A stretch of DNA of 64,000 nucleotides from Anaerolineales bacterium (GTDB lineage Bacteria; Chloroflexota; Anaerolineae; Anaerolineales; Villigracilaceae): the NCBI GenBank assembly GCA_016744335.1, contig JADGEO010000002.1, forward strand, positions 62,001-126,000, given 5' to 3'. Position 1 is the first letter of the stretch. The number at the start of each line of letters is the position of its first letter. The notes under the pieces were generated by a model. The model worked only from the letters and a program-made list of their open reading frames with translations. It searched no databases and was not told the origin of the DNA. Positions 7,931 through 16,043 of this stretch are shown in pieces. Position numbers and translations under genes: made by a program.

Positions 7931-9166
7931 CTAAAACTCGCTTTCTTCGTTTGAAATAATGGTTGTTGCCATTTTTTGCAACGCGTCTAACTCTGTGTTT
8001 TCTGTTTTATTATCAGCAGAACGCCAATATAATGCTAATAACTCCAGCGGTGTGAGACTACTTACCACTTGGTCGGCGGGGAGGCGGATACGCGCTTCCA
8101 TTTGAGGGCGCTTGACAAGATGAAACTCAAATGCTTCAGCGGTATATTTTCGTAAAGCGGGTTCATCTATCAGCGAATCCCAAGCACGGGGATATTCGAT
8201 AACCAAGCGCACAATGGCATCTTTTAGTTTTTCTTGGGTAGATAATTTTGCTTTGAGTTTTGCTGTGATGTCTTCTTCACTATCTAATTTAATAAAACTA
8301 TCTATAAATGGGCGGATTTCAGTTAGCTCTCGCCAATCTACTTTTGTTTTTCCTTTGGCAATATCGGCGATGACAAAGAATTTCTTATCTTTCACTTCGC
8401 CAAAATCAACGCGCTCAATGGAGCCAGGATAAATAACTGGGGGATGTGTATCTTCATTAAGATTTTGTGGCTTATGGATATGACCGAGCGCGACATAATC
8501 GAGCCTTTTATCTCTCACAAGCGAGCCTGATAACACCAAATCGTTGCCTAGCATCACCATTCGCTCTGCGCCATATTTTGCGCCTTGTACGGAGGCATGC
8601 GCGGTTAAAATTGTGGGAAGGCTTTCATCTACGTTCTCAAATGAATCTTCTACAAATTCGGTAAGCAATGTTTCAAGTTTTTCGTAGACTTTGCCCCCAT
8701 CTTCTGCGCTCATTTGTGAATATGCCATCATCCCCGATTTTGAGACCCAGGGGAGGGCGATAATTTGGACGGGCAAGCCTAATTCTTTGGATGAGATAAA
8801 CTCTGGCTTATCGAGCACACGAATATACGGGATTTCGAGGGTCTTAAATTCTTGCAAGGCGTGGGCACGCCCCGTGGCAGGTGAAAGGTCGTGGTTGCCT
8901 ACGAGTAAAAGTGTAGGGATATTTGCTTGTGATAGGCGCAAGATTCTGCGCTCCCATTCTCGTTGGTAGGTGGGGGCAGGGGAACGGTCTTTATAAGTAT
9001 CGCCCGCGAAGATGACTAAATCTACTTTTTCGGCTATGGCTGTGTCTACGATGGTGTCGAGGGATTTGAGGAAATCGAGGACGCGGAGGGGCAATCCTGT
9101 TTTGGGGTCGTGGCGACCATAGTTTGCCATATCTATATGTGCGTCTGCGAAGTGGAGTATTTTCAT
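7931..9166 (-). CDS. sbcD: SbcD/Mre11-type DNA double-strand-break exonuclease subunit
   Basis: A 411-residue metallophosphoesterase with all the Mre11/SbcD motifs in order: HFADAHID (motif I), FAGDTYKD (II), LVGNHD (III), LTAHAS (IV), and ALGHIHKPQ (V). SbcD pairs with the SMC-like ATPase SbcC to cut hairpins and process DNA ends. I start it at the ATG of MKILHFADAH (9166) because motif I normally lies within ten residues of the N-terminus; the 27 extra residues in the track are unlike the family. No strong ribosome site precedes it. No sbcC is present in the neighbouring genes, so the partner is elsewhere. Confidence 0.88.
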   Translation of the reverse strand: MKILHFADAHIDMANYGRHDPKTGLPLRVLDFLKSLDTIVDTAIAEKVDLVIFAGDTYKDRSPAPTYQREWERRILRLSQANIPTLLLVGNHDLSPATGRAHALQEFKTLEIPYIRVLDKPEFISSKELGLPVQIIALPWVSKSGMMAYSQMSAEDGGKVYEKLETLLTEFVEDSFENVDESLPTILTAHASVQGAKYGAERMVMLGNDLVLSGSLVRDKRLDYVALGHIHKPQNLNEDTHPPVIYPGSIERVDFGEVKDKKFFVIADIAKGKTKVDWRELTEIRPFIDSFIKLDSEEDITAKLKAKLSTQEKLKDAIVRLVIEYPRAWDSLIDEPALRKYTAEAFEFHLVKRPQMEARIRLPADQVVSSLTPLELLALYWRSADNKTENTELDALQKMATTIISNEESEF

Positions 9167-9289
9167 ATTTAGGTTGAAAAGTTGAAAGTTAAAGGTTGGG
9201 GGCAGAGGAATATTTACGGTGGGAAAATGTTGATGGGCGGCACTCAAGTTAGAAACACGCGCCGCGGCGGGTCTTCCTGATCAATCCGA

Positions 9290-10606
9290 TTACTCAGCAT
9301 TCCATAATTCCAAATAAAAAATACCGGGGGAGAAGTTGGGATTGAGGCGCACTGTTTCGTACATGTCGGCGAAGGCGGCATCGTAATTGCCAAGCGCATA
9401 TTCTGCCCGCGCTCGCCAAAAAAGACTTTCTTCGAGGGTTGGCTCAGAAATAGTTTCGTTGAGGGTGTTGTTGGCAAGATTGATAACATCTTGATAACGC
9501 CCGCTGTGATAGTAGGCGAAATAGGGTCCAGTTTGATACCACATGATACGGTAGGGACGCTGGGTTTCATCTTGTCCTAGTTCGGCATAGAGGCCAAAAG
9601 CTTTGTCGTAAGCGGTGCCTGCTTCACCATAACGCTGAAGAGTGACAAGGCTTGTGCCTTGATTGAATATCGCAAAAAACTGGTCATTGCCTTCGAGCTG
9701 GCTCTCTTCTTTTTCGGCGATTTCAAGGGCGTGTTGTCTTGCCCAAACTTCGTCTTGCCAAAGTCCGAGAGTTCTTTTTAGTTCTTCTTCACGCTCGGGG
9801 GGATATGCGACCATAAAGATATTGTTAAAAGAACGCCAGCCTTCTTTAAAATGATCGTAGTCGATGTGAAAATCAGGCCCATCGTTATAAGTATCTTGAA
9901 CGATAAAGGCGGATTCGGCATCATCGTAGCCAGTTACGAATTGATAATGTCCTAGCCACGCGACTTTGCCTGTGTAGTCGGCTTCGTAATATCCTTTTTC
10001 AACCAATACGGGAAAGCCCTCAGCGATAAGGGCTTTGAGCAAATCTATATCTCCACCCAAACGAGATAAGGCTTGGAATTGAGTTTGCTCGTTAACAAAA
10101 TCGACCATTTCGTAGGGCATTACATTTTTGTCAGGTTTGCTACGTTGAATAAAATCATTAATCTCAGCAACACCCGGCTTTATGACCTTGGCAATGTCGT
10201 CTCTATCCCCTTCCCAGCCCCAGAAGTTGAGTGCCATAGTGAGGTTGGCAGGACCACAATAGTTCCAACGGTTATGTTGGTCAACATAGACTACGCCTTC
10301 TAAATCTACCTTTTCGGGTAGCGCAGTAGGGGCGATCGTGGGCGTGATACTTGGAGCAGGTGTATTATTTTTTTCTTGCGTAGGCGCAATTGTAGGGGAA
10401 GGGGTGATTTCAACCAAGCGAGTTGGCGCAGGCGCGGCGGGTTGGAAAATTGCTTCGTCTGGCGGGTTAAAATAGTATTTTATTCTTGTCTTCATATCAT
10501 CCACACGCCAAGATAGACGTGAGTGAACGGGAGGAAGGTTGTAGATTATGATTAACGCTACAATGCCAACCAGAATCCAGAGGGGGCGGGGTATTTTTTT
10601 CAGCAT
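9290..10606 (-). CDS. Membrane-anchored C39-like peptidase with C-terminal TPR-like repeats
   Basis: A 438-residue protein. One N-terminal membrane helix (about 8-26) is followed by a Thr/Pro-rich spacer (about 55-98), then a peptidase C39-like domain with NYCGPANLTMAL (Cys near 117) and GHYQFVTGYDD (His near 220), and finally a C-terminal third with three TPR-like helical pairs (ALGNYDAAFADMYETVRLNP). C39-like domains are papain-fold cysteine peptidases; without an ABC transporter they are not bacteriocin exporters. The start ATG at 10606 is chosen over the upstream GTG because a TATAAT ends 6 nt before it, consistent with a leaderless mRNA. The substrate is unknown. The active-site Cys and His are seen; the activity is inferred. 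Confidence 0.8.
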   Translation of the reverse strand: MLKKIPRPLWILVGIVALIIIYNLPPVHSRLSWRVDDMKTRIKYYFNPPDEAIFQPAAPAPTRLVEITPSPTIAPTQEKNNTPAPSITPTIAPTALPEKVDLEGVVYVDQHNRWNYCGPANLTMALNFWGWEGDRDDIAKVIKPGVAEINDFIQRSKPDKNVMPYEMVDFVNEQTQFQALSRLGGDIDLLKALIAEGFPVLVEKGYYEADYTGKVAWLGHYQFVTGYDDAESAFIVQDTYNDGPDFHIDYDHFKEGWRSFNNIFMVAYPPEREEELKRTLGLWQDEVWARQHALEIAEKEESQLEGNDQFFAIFNQGTSLVTLQRYGEAGTAYDKAFGLYAELGQDETQRPYRIMWYQTGPYFAYYHSGRYQDVINLANNTLNETISEPTLEESLFWRARAEYALGNYDAAFADMYETVRLNPNFSPGIFYLELWNAE

Positions 10607-10612
10607 GAGGGG

Positions 10613-10618
10613 ATTATA
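10613..10618 (-). promoter_or_regulatory. -10 box directly before the ATG (leaderless-type promoter)
   Basis: The minus strand reads TATAAT-CCCCTC-ATG. A -10 ending 6 nt before the start codon would put the transcription start at or next to the A of the ATG. No Shine-Dalgarno is present. Confidence 0.6.
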
Positions 10619-10643
10619 CACTAGGGAAACTGAAAACTGAAAC

Positions 10644-11090
10644 TTAGGGTATTTTTTGCTCTAAACGCAAACAAGAGCAAGGATAGCCCGCATTATTACT
10701 TTCAAATCGGCGTGCTTCGATAAGGCCTTCGCTTTCGTAGAGTGTAATCGCTTTTTTATTGCCATCAAGCACGATAGTCCAGGCATCAGAACCAATGACT
10801 TCAAGCCCTTTTCTTAACAAAAGCCGCCCTATCCCCCGATGATAATGAGCTGGGTCAACATAAAGCCACGCGAGGTATTTATCGTCTACGCCTACAAATC
10901 CGACTATGTGATCTGCCTCTGTGGCAACAAATTTTTGGCTCTTTTTGAGGTCTTCTACTTCGGAATCTTCTTCAATGGGTACAAAGGCTCTAGGATCACA
11001 GGAGCCGTGTAACTCATCTGGGCGTGCCGCGTCGTGAATGGCGCAGATTCTTTTCCAATCTTTTTCTTCGTAAGGGCGAATTTTTATCAT
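10644..11090 (-). CDS. GNAT-family N-acetyltransferase
   Basis: A 148-residue single-domain acetyltransferase. The N-terminal IKIRPYEEKDWKRICAIHDAA, the central VGFVGVDDKYLAWLYVDPAHYHRGIGRLLLRKG (acetyl-CoA pyrophosphate loop of the R/Q-x-x-G-x-G/A type, here HRGIGR) and the later ALTLYESEG-like NKKAITLYESEGL follow the GNAT fold. The acceptor is not predictable. ATG has GGAG 8 nt upstream. It lies upstream of the C39-like gene on the same strand, 38 bp from it, but that gene appears to have its own promoter. Confidence 0.85.
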   Translation of the reverse strand: MIKIRPYEEKDWKRICAIHDAARPDELHGSCDPRAFVPIEEDSEVEDLKKSQKFVATEADHIVGFVGVDDKYLAWLYVDPAHYHRGIGRLLLRKGLEVIGSDAWTIVLDGNKKAITLYESEGLIEARRFESNNAGYPCSCLRLEQKIP

Positions 11091-11190
11091 AGCTTAGCTC
11101 CAGTGTTTTTCAATTATTGATTCCTGCAAGCTATTTTACAGTATAGAGAGATTTTCTGTCTAATCTACGAAATCTATGGAGAAAATTAGC

Positions 11191-12429
11191 CTAGTCTTCA
11201 CCCTCTTCACACGGGGCATTGATTGGCAATTGTAAATAAAAAGTACTGCCAGGGCAATTACCTTCATCATAGCCATTGCTCTCCACCCAAACTTTTCCGC
11301 TATGCGCCTGTGCTACACCTTGTACGATGGCTAACCCCAAGCCTGCCCCTCCCCCTTTAAAAGCTGTTTTTCCTGAGGAGTGAAGTGCAACACTCCCAAC
11401 CTGATAAAATTTTTCAAAAATCAATTGATGATGCTCTTCATCAAGTCCAATCCCTGTGTCTCGAATAGAAATTTCAATGCCAGGAATCTCATTCTTCAGC
11501 ATAACTTTTCGCGTTGAGATTCTTATCTCTCCTCCATCGGGTGTGTACTTGATAGCATTAACAATCAAATGATATAACGCCTTTTCTATCATGCTTGGGT
11601 CAGCATAGATGTTTGGCATATCGTCAATATGGTTAATAATCACTTCGACATTGCGTTCTTTAAGGTTTTTCTCAAGGCTAACCACAATATCAAAAATAAC
11701 CAACTTAACCAATACTGGCGCAGCGGCAAGATTTAATATATTTTTATCAATACGTGTTACGTCCAACATTGTATTAACCACTTCGTGCATACGATCTGCG
11801 CCTTTAGAAATTCCCGCTAACATACTGCGCAATGCTTCGTTTTCTTCAATATCAGGAAAGGCATGAAGCATATCCACGTAACCCTTCAAAACTGTCAGCG
11901 GGGTACGAAGTTCATGCGCGGCAACCTGAATAAATTCGAGTTTGTTTCGGTCTAATTGACGCAATACTTTATTCGTTTTTTGTAAATCTTTAATCGCTAT
12001 TTTATCATTGGCACGAAGTCTATCTAACGTAATGCGGGTAATATCCATCGCCATGCGAGGGTTTCGCTTTAGAATAACTTCAAAATCTTTTTTCCCTATT
12101 TCCAACATAACACATTCAGATGTCGTGCGCACCGATGCCGAACGCGGCACACTCTGTATCAATGCTATCTCGCCAATCATATCGCCCTGCCCACCCAGAC
12201 GTAAAATCCGTTCACCGCCACTGTCGTTTGTTTTCTGTGTAATAACCACTTTTCCATCCGCTACGATATAGAATGTATTTTCATACTCCCCTTCATGACA
12301 TACAGTATAGTCAGCAGAATAAGAGCAGAACCGAGATAACTCTGCCATTTCGTGCAGTTCATCTCCATCTAAACCTGTAAATGCCATCTTTAGTAGCGCT
12401 ACTTTATCATGGGCGGATGATTTTTTCAT
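11191..12429 (-). CDS. Histidine kinase with N-terminal cyclic-nucleotide-binding domain
   Basis: A 412-residue soluble kinase without membrane helices. An N-terminal Crp-like cNMP-binding domain (about 15-135) has the phosphate-binding-cassette-like segment GDMIGEIALIQSVPRSASVR. A coiled linker leads to HisKA with the H-box AAHELRTPLTVLKGY near 178, then HATPase_c with the N-box (LIVNAIKYTPDGG), DTGIGL and GAGLGLAIVQ. The domain order suggests a kinase gated by a cyclic nucleotide or by a degenerate cNMP fold; whether it binds cAMP is unknown. No response regulator lies beside it. The ATG at 12429 follows TATACT by 6 nt; the upstream GTG two codons earlier would overlap that promoter. Confidence 0.87.
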   Translation of the reverse strand: MKKSSAHDKVALLKMAFTGLDGDELHEMAELSRFCSYSADYTVCHEGEYENTFYIVADGKVVITQKTNDSGGERILRLGGQGDMIGEIALIQSVPRSASVRTTSECVMLEIGKKDFEVILKRNPRMAMDITRITLDRLRANDKIAIKDLQKTNKVLRQLDRNKLEFIQVAAHELRTPLTVLKGYVDMLHAFPDIEENEALRSMLAGISKGADRMHEVVNTMLDVTRIDKNILNLAAAPVLVKLVIFDIVVSLEKNLKERNVEVIINHIDDMPNIYADPSMIEKALYHLIVNAIKYTPDGGEIRISTRKVMLKNEIPGIEISIRDTGIGLDEEHHQLIFEKFYQVGSVALHSSGKTAFKGGGAGLGLAIVQGVAQAHSGKVWVESNGYDEGNCPGSTFYLQLPINAPCEEGED

Positions 12430-12435
12430 GCTCAC

Positions 12436-12441
12436 AGTATA
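12436..12441 (-). promoter_or_regulatory. -10 box directly before the kinase ATG (leaderless-type promoter)
   Basis: The minus strand reads TATACT-GTGAGC-ATG, with a 6-nt gap and no Shine-Dalgarno sequence. A GTG codon in the gap is the alternative start used by the ORF track. Confidence 0.5.
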
Positions 12442-12571
12442 ATAGTAAACTCTTTTGAAGATAATGCAATTTCGTTACAAATTCTTATATTTTGGATTCA
12501 AGTCGTAAGTGCTACTGACTGATACCCAAGGTGCTGTGCTGATGCGATGGTGCGTTTTTTCTTCCTAGAAG

Positions 12572-12745
12572 CTAAAGTTTTTTATGAGCTTCTTTTGGGA
12601 TATAGCCACGTTCCCCTGTGCTACGACTTAGTCCATTGTGAAAGCCTATTCTTTTTGCAATTTTATTTCGCTGTACGCCTGTATCCAAAAGCCCTTTTAT
12701 CTGGTATCTTTGTTCTCGGGCAAGCTGTACAAAGAATTTCGGAGA
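12572..12745 (-). pseudogene. Remnant of an IS30-family transposase (N-terminal HTH part)
   Basis: Hand translation of the minus strand gives QLAREQRYQIKGLLDTG, then NKIAKRIGFHNG and STGERGYIPKEAHKKL before a stop. This matches the start of IS30 transposases, which typically read QLTREQRYQI, IA..LG..ST and GxRGYRPK.A. About ten residues of the helix-turn-helix are missing in the middle and the whole DDE catalytic region is gone, so it is a dead fragment. The overlapping plus-strand 81-residue ORF in the track is a shadow. It occupies most of the gap between the cNMP kinase and the glycosyltransferase. No clear terminal repeats were found. Confidence 0.7.
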
Positions 12746-12785
12746 AAAACAAAAAAACTATGTTATTAGCATTAGAAAAATCATC

Positions 12786-14399
12786 ATGTTGAAACACAAA
12801 AGTATTCATTGGCGAAAGCTTTTAAAAACACTGCGTGATGAACTTGTGCATTTGTTTCTCCCCGCTAAAGATTCTGCGTATATCTATGCCTTTCTTGGGC
12901 TTATTAGCTTTTTGGCTATCATTTTACGCTTATATTATATAGATAATGCTATTGGCTATGACGAAGCCTATACTTTTATCCGCTTTTCATCTAAGCCATT
13001 TAAGTTTGCTTTAGCAGATTACCATGCGCCTAATAACCATATTCTAAATTCGTTGCTTATTGGCGTGGCATATAGGCTTTTAGGCAATCATTTGTGGGTT
13101 GTTCGTGTGCCGGCGTTTATTGCGAGTGTGCTTAGTGTGCCGATGGCATTTGTTACGGCACGGCGTTTTTTCAAAGTGCATCAGGCGTTGGCTGTGGCTG
13201 TTGTTCTTGCGGTTTCACAAACGTTTATTCTCAATGCCGTTAATGGGCGAGGTTATCCTTTAATTATTTTTTTCTCATTGCTCTTGGCAAATTTAGCAGG
13301 AATTTTAGTGAAAGAAGAAAGCGGCTCTAAAGTGCAGAGCGGCTCTAAAGTGCAGAGCGGCTCTAAAGTGCAGAGCCGCTCCGCGCTTATTGCTTATGCT
13401 ATTACGGGGGCACTTGGATTTTATACAATTCCGATTTTTCTTTACCCAATGGCAGGAATCTCTCTATGGATTGTGGTTACTTACCTAACAGAACCAGAGC
13501 CTTGGAAGATAAGATGGCATAAGGTAGGGGTATTTCTCGTTACTTGCCTTGCTTCTGGCGTGATGACCGTAATCCTTTACTCCCCTGTAATCATTTTCGG
13601 GACAGGGTTTAAATCACTGGTTGCAAATGATATTGTAAAATCACAAAATTGGCAGGGTTTTTCCGAGAACTTTATAGTGCGCAGTAAAAATACCTGGGAA
13701 AATTGGATGCTTTATACCAGTCCCATAACAAATTGGGTTTTGGCAACAGGATTTTTAATTTCTTTGTTCTTTTATCGCAAAGTTTCAAACCAAAGATTGC
13801 CCATGCAGGTTTTTCTTCTTGTTGGTGCAGGCTTTATGATTTTGCTACAAAAAGTAGCCGCGCTTCCTAGAATCTGGGGCTATCTTGAAATGTTTTATTT
13901 ATTTTTCTCTGCGGCAGGACTAGCATGGGCTACTTCTAAGATTTTTACGCTCATTTGGCGGCGAAAGATAAGTGAAAAAATACTTAATAGCTTAGTTTTG
14001 GCAGTTGCCCTTATCGCTTTTACAAATATAACCATCAAAACACAAAATACAGAGATGCGAGCAAACCGTGCCCATTCATCTGCGTTTTATATGGCAGAGT
14101 ATATTGCCACGCATATATCAGAAAAAGATACTGTCGTTGCTGTAGCCCCAATCGATATTCAAATTGCCTACTATTTGCTGATTGAGGGCGTCCCTTATGA
14201 AGTTTTCTATCAAAGAGATCATCCCAAAGAAATAGAAAATGCCTTTGTTTTAGTTCGCACAAGAGGCGAATATAATATAAATACCCTAGAAAAGGTGCTC
14301 AATTTTTATGAACTCACCGATAGCCTCGATGTAGATGCGGGGAACCTTATATTCGATTATGGTCCTCTCTTTGTCTACTCAATTCCATCCAGCGAATGA
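12786..14399 (+). CDS. GT39/ArnT-like integral membrane glycosyltransferase
   Basis: A 537-residue protein with about ten membrane helices. Near residue 55 it has the GT-C luminal acidic motif (AIGYDEAYTFIRFS) followed by HAPNNHILNSLL and WVVRVPAFIASVLSVP, the pattern of dolichyl/polyprenyl-phosphate sugar-dependent transferases (PMT/ArnT, pfam DUF2029/PMT_2 group). It probably transfers a sugar from a lipid carrier at the outer face of the membrane. A cytoplasmic loop near residues 178-197 carries three copies of GSKVQS, encoded by an 18-bp tandem repeat. No Shine-Dalgarno is visible before the ATG. It stands alone on its strand. Confidence 0.78.
   Translation: MLKHKSIHWRKLLKTLRDELVHLFLPAKDSAYIYAFLGLISFLAIILRLYYIDNAIGYDEAYTFIRFSSKPFKFALADYHAPNNHILNSLLIGVAYRLLGNHLWVVRVPAFIASVLSVPMAFVTARRFFKVHQALAVAVVLAVSQTFILNAVNGRGYPLIIFFSLLLANLAGILVKEESGSKVQSGSKVQSGSKVQSRSALIAYAITGALGFYTIPIFLYPMAGISLWIVVTYLTEPEPWKIRWHKVGVFLVTCLASGVMTVILYSPVIIFGTGFKSLVANDIVKSQNWQGFSENFIVRSKNTWENWMLYTSPITNWVLATGFLISLFFYRKVSNQRLPMQVFLLVGAGFMILLQKVAALPRIWGYLEMFYLFFSAAGLAWATSKIFTLIWRRKISEKILNSLVLAVALIAFTNITIKTQNTEMRANRAHSSAFYMAEYIATHISEKDTVVAVAPIDIQIAYYLLIEGVPYEVFYQRDHPKEIENAFVLVRTRGEYNINTLEKVLNFYELTDSLDVDAGNLIFDYGPLFVYSIPSSE
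13320..13373 (+). repeat. In-frame 18-bp tandem repeat x3 inside the glycosyltransferase gene
   Basis: Three identical copies of agcggctctaaagtgcag are followed by agccgctc, which is complementary to the repeat's agcggctc start, so the array also folds as a hairpin. It encodes GSKVQS three times without breaking the frame. Confidence 0.9.
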
Positions 14400-14648
14400 C
14401 ACCAGCTTTCAGTACGATTTTATGGGACACATCCCCCATCTCTTATATTTAAAAGGAAGCCTCGACACGCGTGATTTCAACTTGAGTGCCACTCATCAAC
14501 ATTCTACGATTGTCAACAAACTCCACGCTCGGATTTCAGCATCCAAGCCAAAAATACGCGCGTCTCAGTTCATCTGCCTGTCACCAGGTATGCTTGGTCT
14601 TTTAGGCTAAAAATATTATTTTTGATATTCTAGATCAGAGGAGAATAT
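14400..14648. repeat. Intergenic repeat family (blocks A and B), copy at 14463-14590
   Basis: No gene is supported here. The stretch contains block A (gtgatttcaacttgagtgcc) and block B (ccaagccaaaaatacgcgcg) of a dispersed family also seen near 26400-26520, 31060-31190, 33640-33720, 54990-55020 (inverted) and 58966-59035. A 91-residue track ORF crossing this region is not conserved in form and was rejected. Confidence 0.6.
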
Positions 14649-15017
14649 ATGCCCGTCTTATCCATTGAAGGTGTAGGAAAATTTGATGTACAAAAAGGGA
14701 CCAAACTGCTTAACGCGCTTGTTGAGCACGGCGGCAATCCGCGCTACTCGTGCGATGGAAAATCGAAATGCCGAGAGTGCCGCGTAGAATTTATTGAAGG
14801 TGAACCAAAAGAGATGACCAAAGCAGAGCGGTCAAAACTCAAAGATAAGGGCGTTTTAGGAAAATATCGCCTTTCTTGTCAATGCCTTATCAAAGAAGAT
14901 ATGCACGTCAAAGTGCTAAATCCTTATACCAAGCGCAAGAAAAAAAACAAGAACCCAGACCTATCAAAAAAGATTAAGCCAAAGGCTGTTTGGGTAAAGA
15001 GGAAAAAGGCGAAATGA
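14649..15017 (+). CDS. 2Fe-2S ferredoxin
   Basis: A 122-residue ferredoxin of the plant/adrenodoxin-like fold (Fer2). Cluster ligands are visible as YSCDGKSKCRECR (C-x5-C-x2-C) followed about 37 residues later by LSCQC. The C-terminal 30 residues are a lysine-rich tail (KRKKKNKNPD...VKRKKAK) not needed for the fold, perhaps for binding an acidic partner or nucleic acid. Start ATG has AGAGGAG upstream. It is flanked by a good terminator and has no redox enzyme beside it, so its partner is unknown. Confidence 0.88.
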   Translation: MPVLSIEGVGKFDVQKGTKLLNALVEHGGNPRYSCDGKSKCRECRVEFIEGEPKEMTKAERSKLKDKGVLGKYRLSCQCLIKEDMHVKVLNPYTKRKKKNKNPDLSKKIKPKAVWVKRKKAK

Positions 15018-15060
15018 TTTTTTTGCAACTAAAATAACCCTTATATTATTTTAGCAATGC

Positions 15061-15086
15061 CCCGTTCTTTTTAAGAACGGGTTTTT
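15061..15086 (+). terminator. Rho-independent terminator after the ferredoxin gene
   Basis: The stem cccgttctt / aagaacggg with a 3-nt loop is followed by TTTTTCTTTT. It separates the ferredoxin from the glutaminase gene. Confidence 0.88.
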
Positions 15087-15114
15087 CTTTTATAAAAGTT
15101 GAAAGGTGTTTTTT

Positions 15115-16029
15115 ATGAAGATGATGAGTATTTTAGAAGAAATCTATGCTGAAATTCAACCTTTACTTAAAAAAGGTCATGTCGCAGACTATATCCCTGA
15201 ATTAGCACATATTTCACCCCAGAAATTTGGGATGGCAGTCCTTAGCAATGATGGTGAAATTTTTCAAATCGGTGATGCGACAGAGAAGTTTTCTATTCAA
15301 AGTATTTCTAAAGTTTTTGCGCTCACTCTTGCAATGCAACTTGAGGGAGATGCTATCTGGGAACGCGTTGGCAGAGAACCATCGGGGACGGCTTTTAACT
15401 CACTCGTACAATTAGAGTATGAACAGGGAATTCCACGCAATCCTTTTATTAATGCCGGCGCGTTGGTCATTACTGATATGATTCTTTCTCATCTTGATAA
15501 TGCGCAAGAGACAGTCTTAGCATTTATACAAAAATTAGCCAATAATAAAAATATAGCCTTTGATTTAAATGTGGCACGTTCTGAAAAAGAAACGGGCTAT
15601 CTCAATGTGGCTTTGGCAAATTTTATTAAAAGTTTTAGAAATTTAAAAAATGAACCAGCAGATGTGCTCGATGCCTATTTTCACCATTGTTCTATTGCTA
15701 TGTCTTGTACAGAGTTAGCACACGCAGGCATATTTTTAGCCAATAAAGGCAAATTGCCATGGAATGACGAGAAAATTGTAGCCCCAAATCAGGCAAAATA
15801 TATCAAATCTCTCATGCTTACTTGTGGCACTTATGATTCCGTTGGCGATTTTGCCTACAGGGTTGGGTTGCCAGGGAAAAGTGGCGTTGGCGGTGGGATT
15901 TTAGCCGTTATGCCAGGGAAGTTTAGCGTATGCGTTTGGTCACCAGGATTAAATGAAACAGGGAACTCTTTGGCAGGTACAAAAGCCTTAGAATTATTTA
16001 CGACATTAACGGGCATTTCGATTTTTTGA
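15115..16029 (+). CDS. glsA: Glutaminase (serine-dependent beta-lactamase fold)
   Basis: A 304-residue glutaminase, near the usual 305-310. It hydrolyses glutamine to glutamate and ammonia in the cytoplasm. The catalytic Ser-x-x-Lys is in SIQSISKVFAL near residue 65. Other hallmarks are GREPSGTAFNS, EYEQGIPRNPFINAGAL, SVGDFAYRVGLPGKSGVGGGI and the final SPGLNETGNSLAG. The ATG at 15115 follows AAAGGTG by 6 nt; the GTG at 15106 in the track is inside that site. It is monocistronic and starts just after a terminator. Confidence 0.93.
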   Translation: MKMMSILEEIYAEIQPLLKKGHVADYIPELAHISPQKFGMAVLSNDGEIFQIGDATEKFSIQSISKVFALTLAMQLEGDAIWERVGREPSGTAFNSLVQLEYEQGIPRNPFINAGALVITDMILSHLDNAQETVLAFIQKLANNKNIAFDLNVARSEKETGYLNVALANFIKSFRNLKNEPADVLDAYFHHCSIAMSCTELAHAGIFLANKGKLPWNDEKIVAPNQAKYIKSLMLTCGTYDSVGDFAYRVGLPGKSGVGGGILAVMPGKFSVCVWSPGLNETGNSLAGTKALELFTTLTGISIF

Positions 16030-16043
16030 AAATCGCCACAACT

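Noticed and set aside
12547-12792. Plus-strand ORF of 81 residues
   Set aside because: It is antisense to the IS30 transposase remnant and overlaps the next gene's start; no ribosome site.
14335-14610. ORF of 91 residues after the glycosyltransferase
   Set aside because: It starts inside the glycosyltransferase gene in another frame and runs through the intergenic repeat family.
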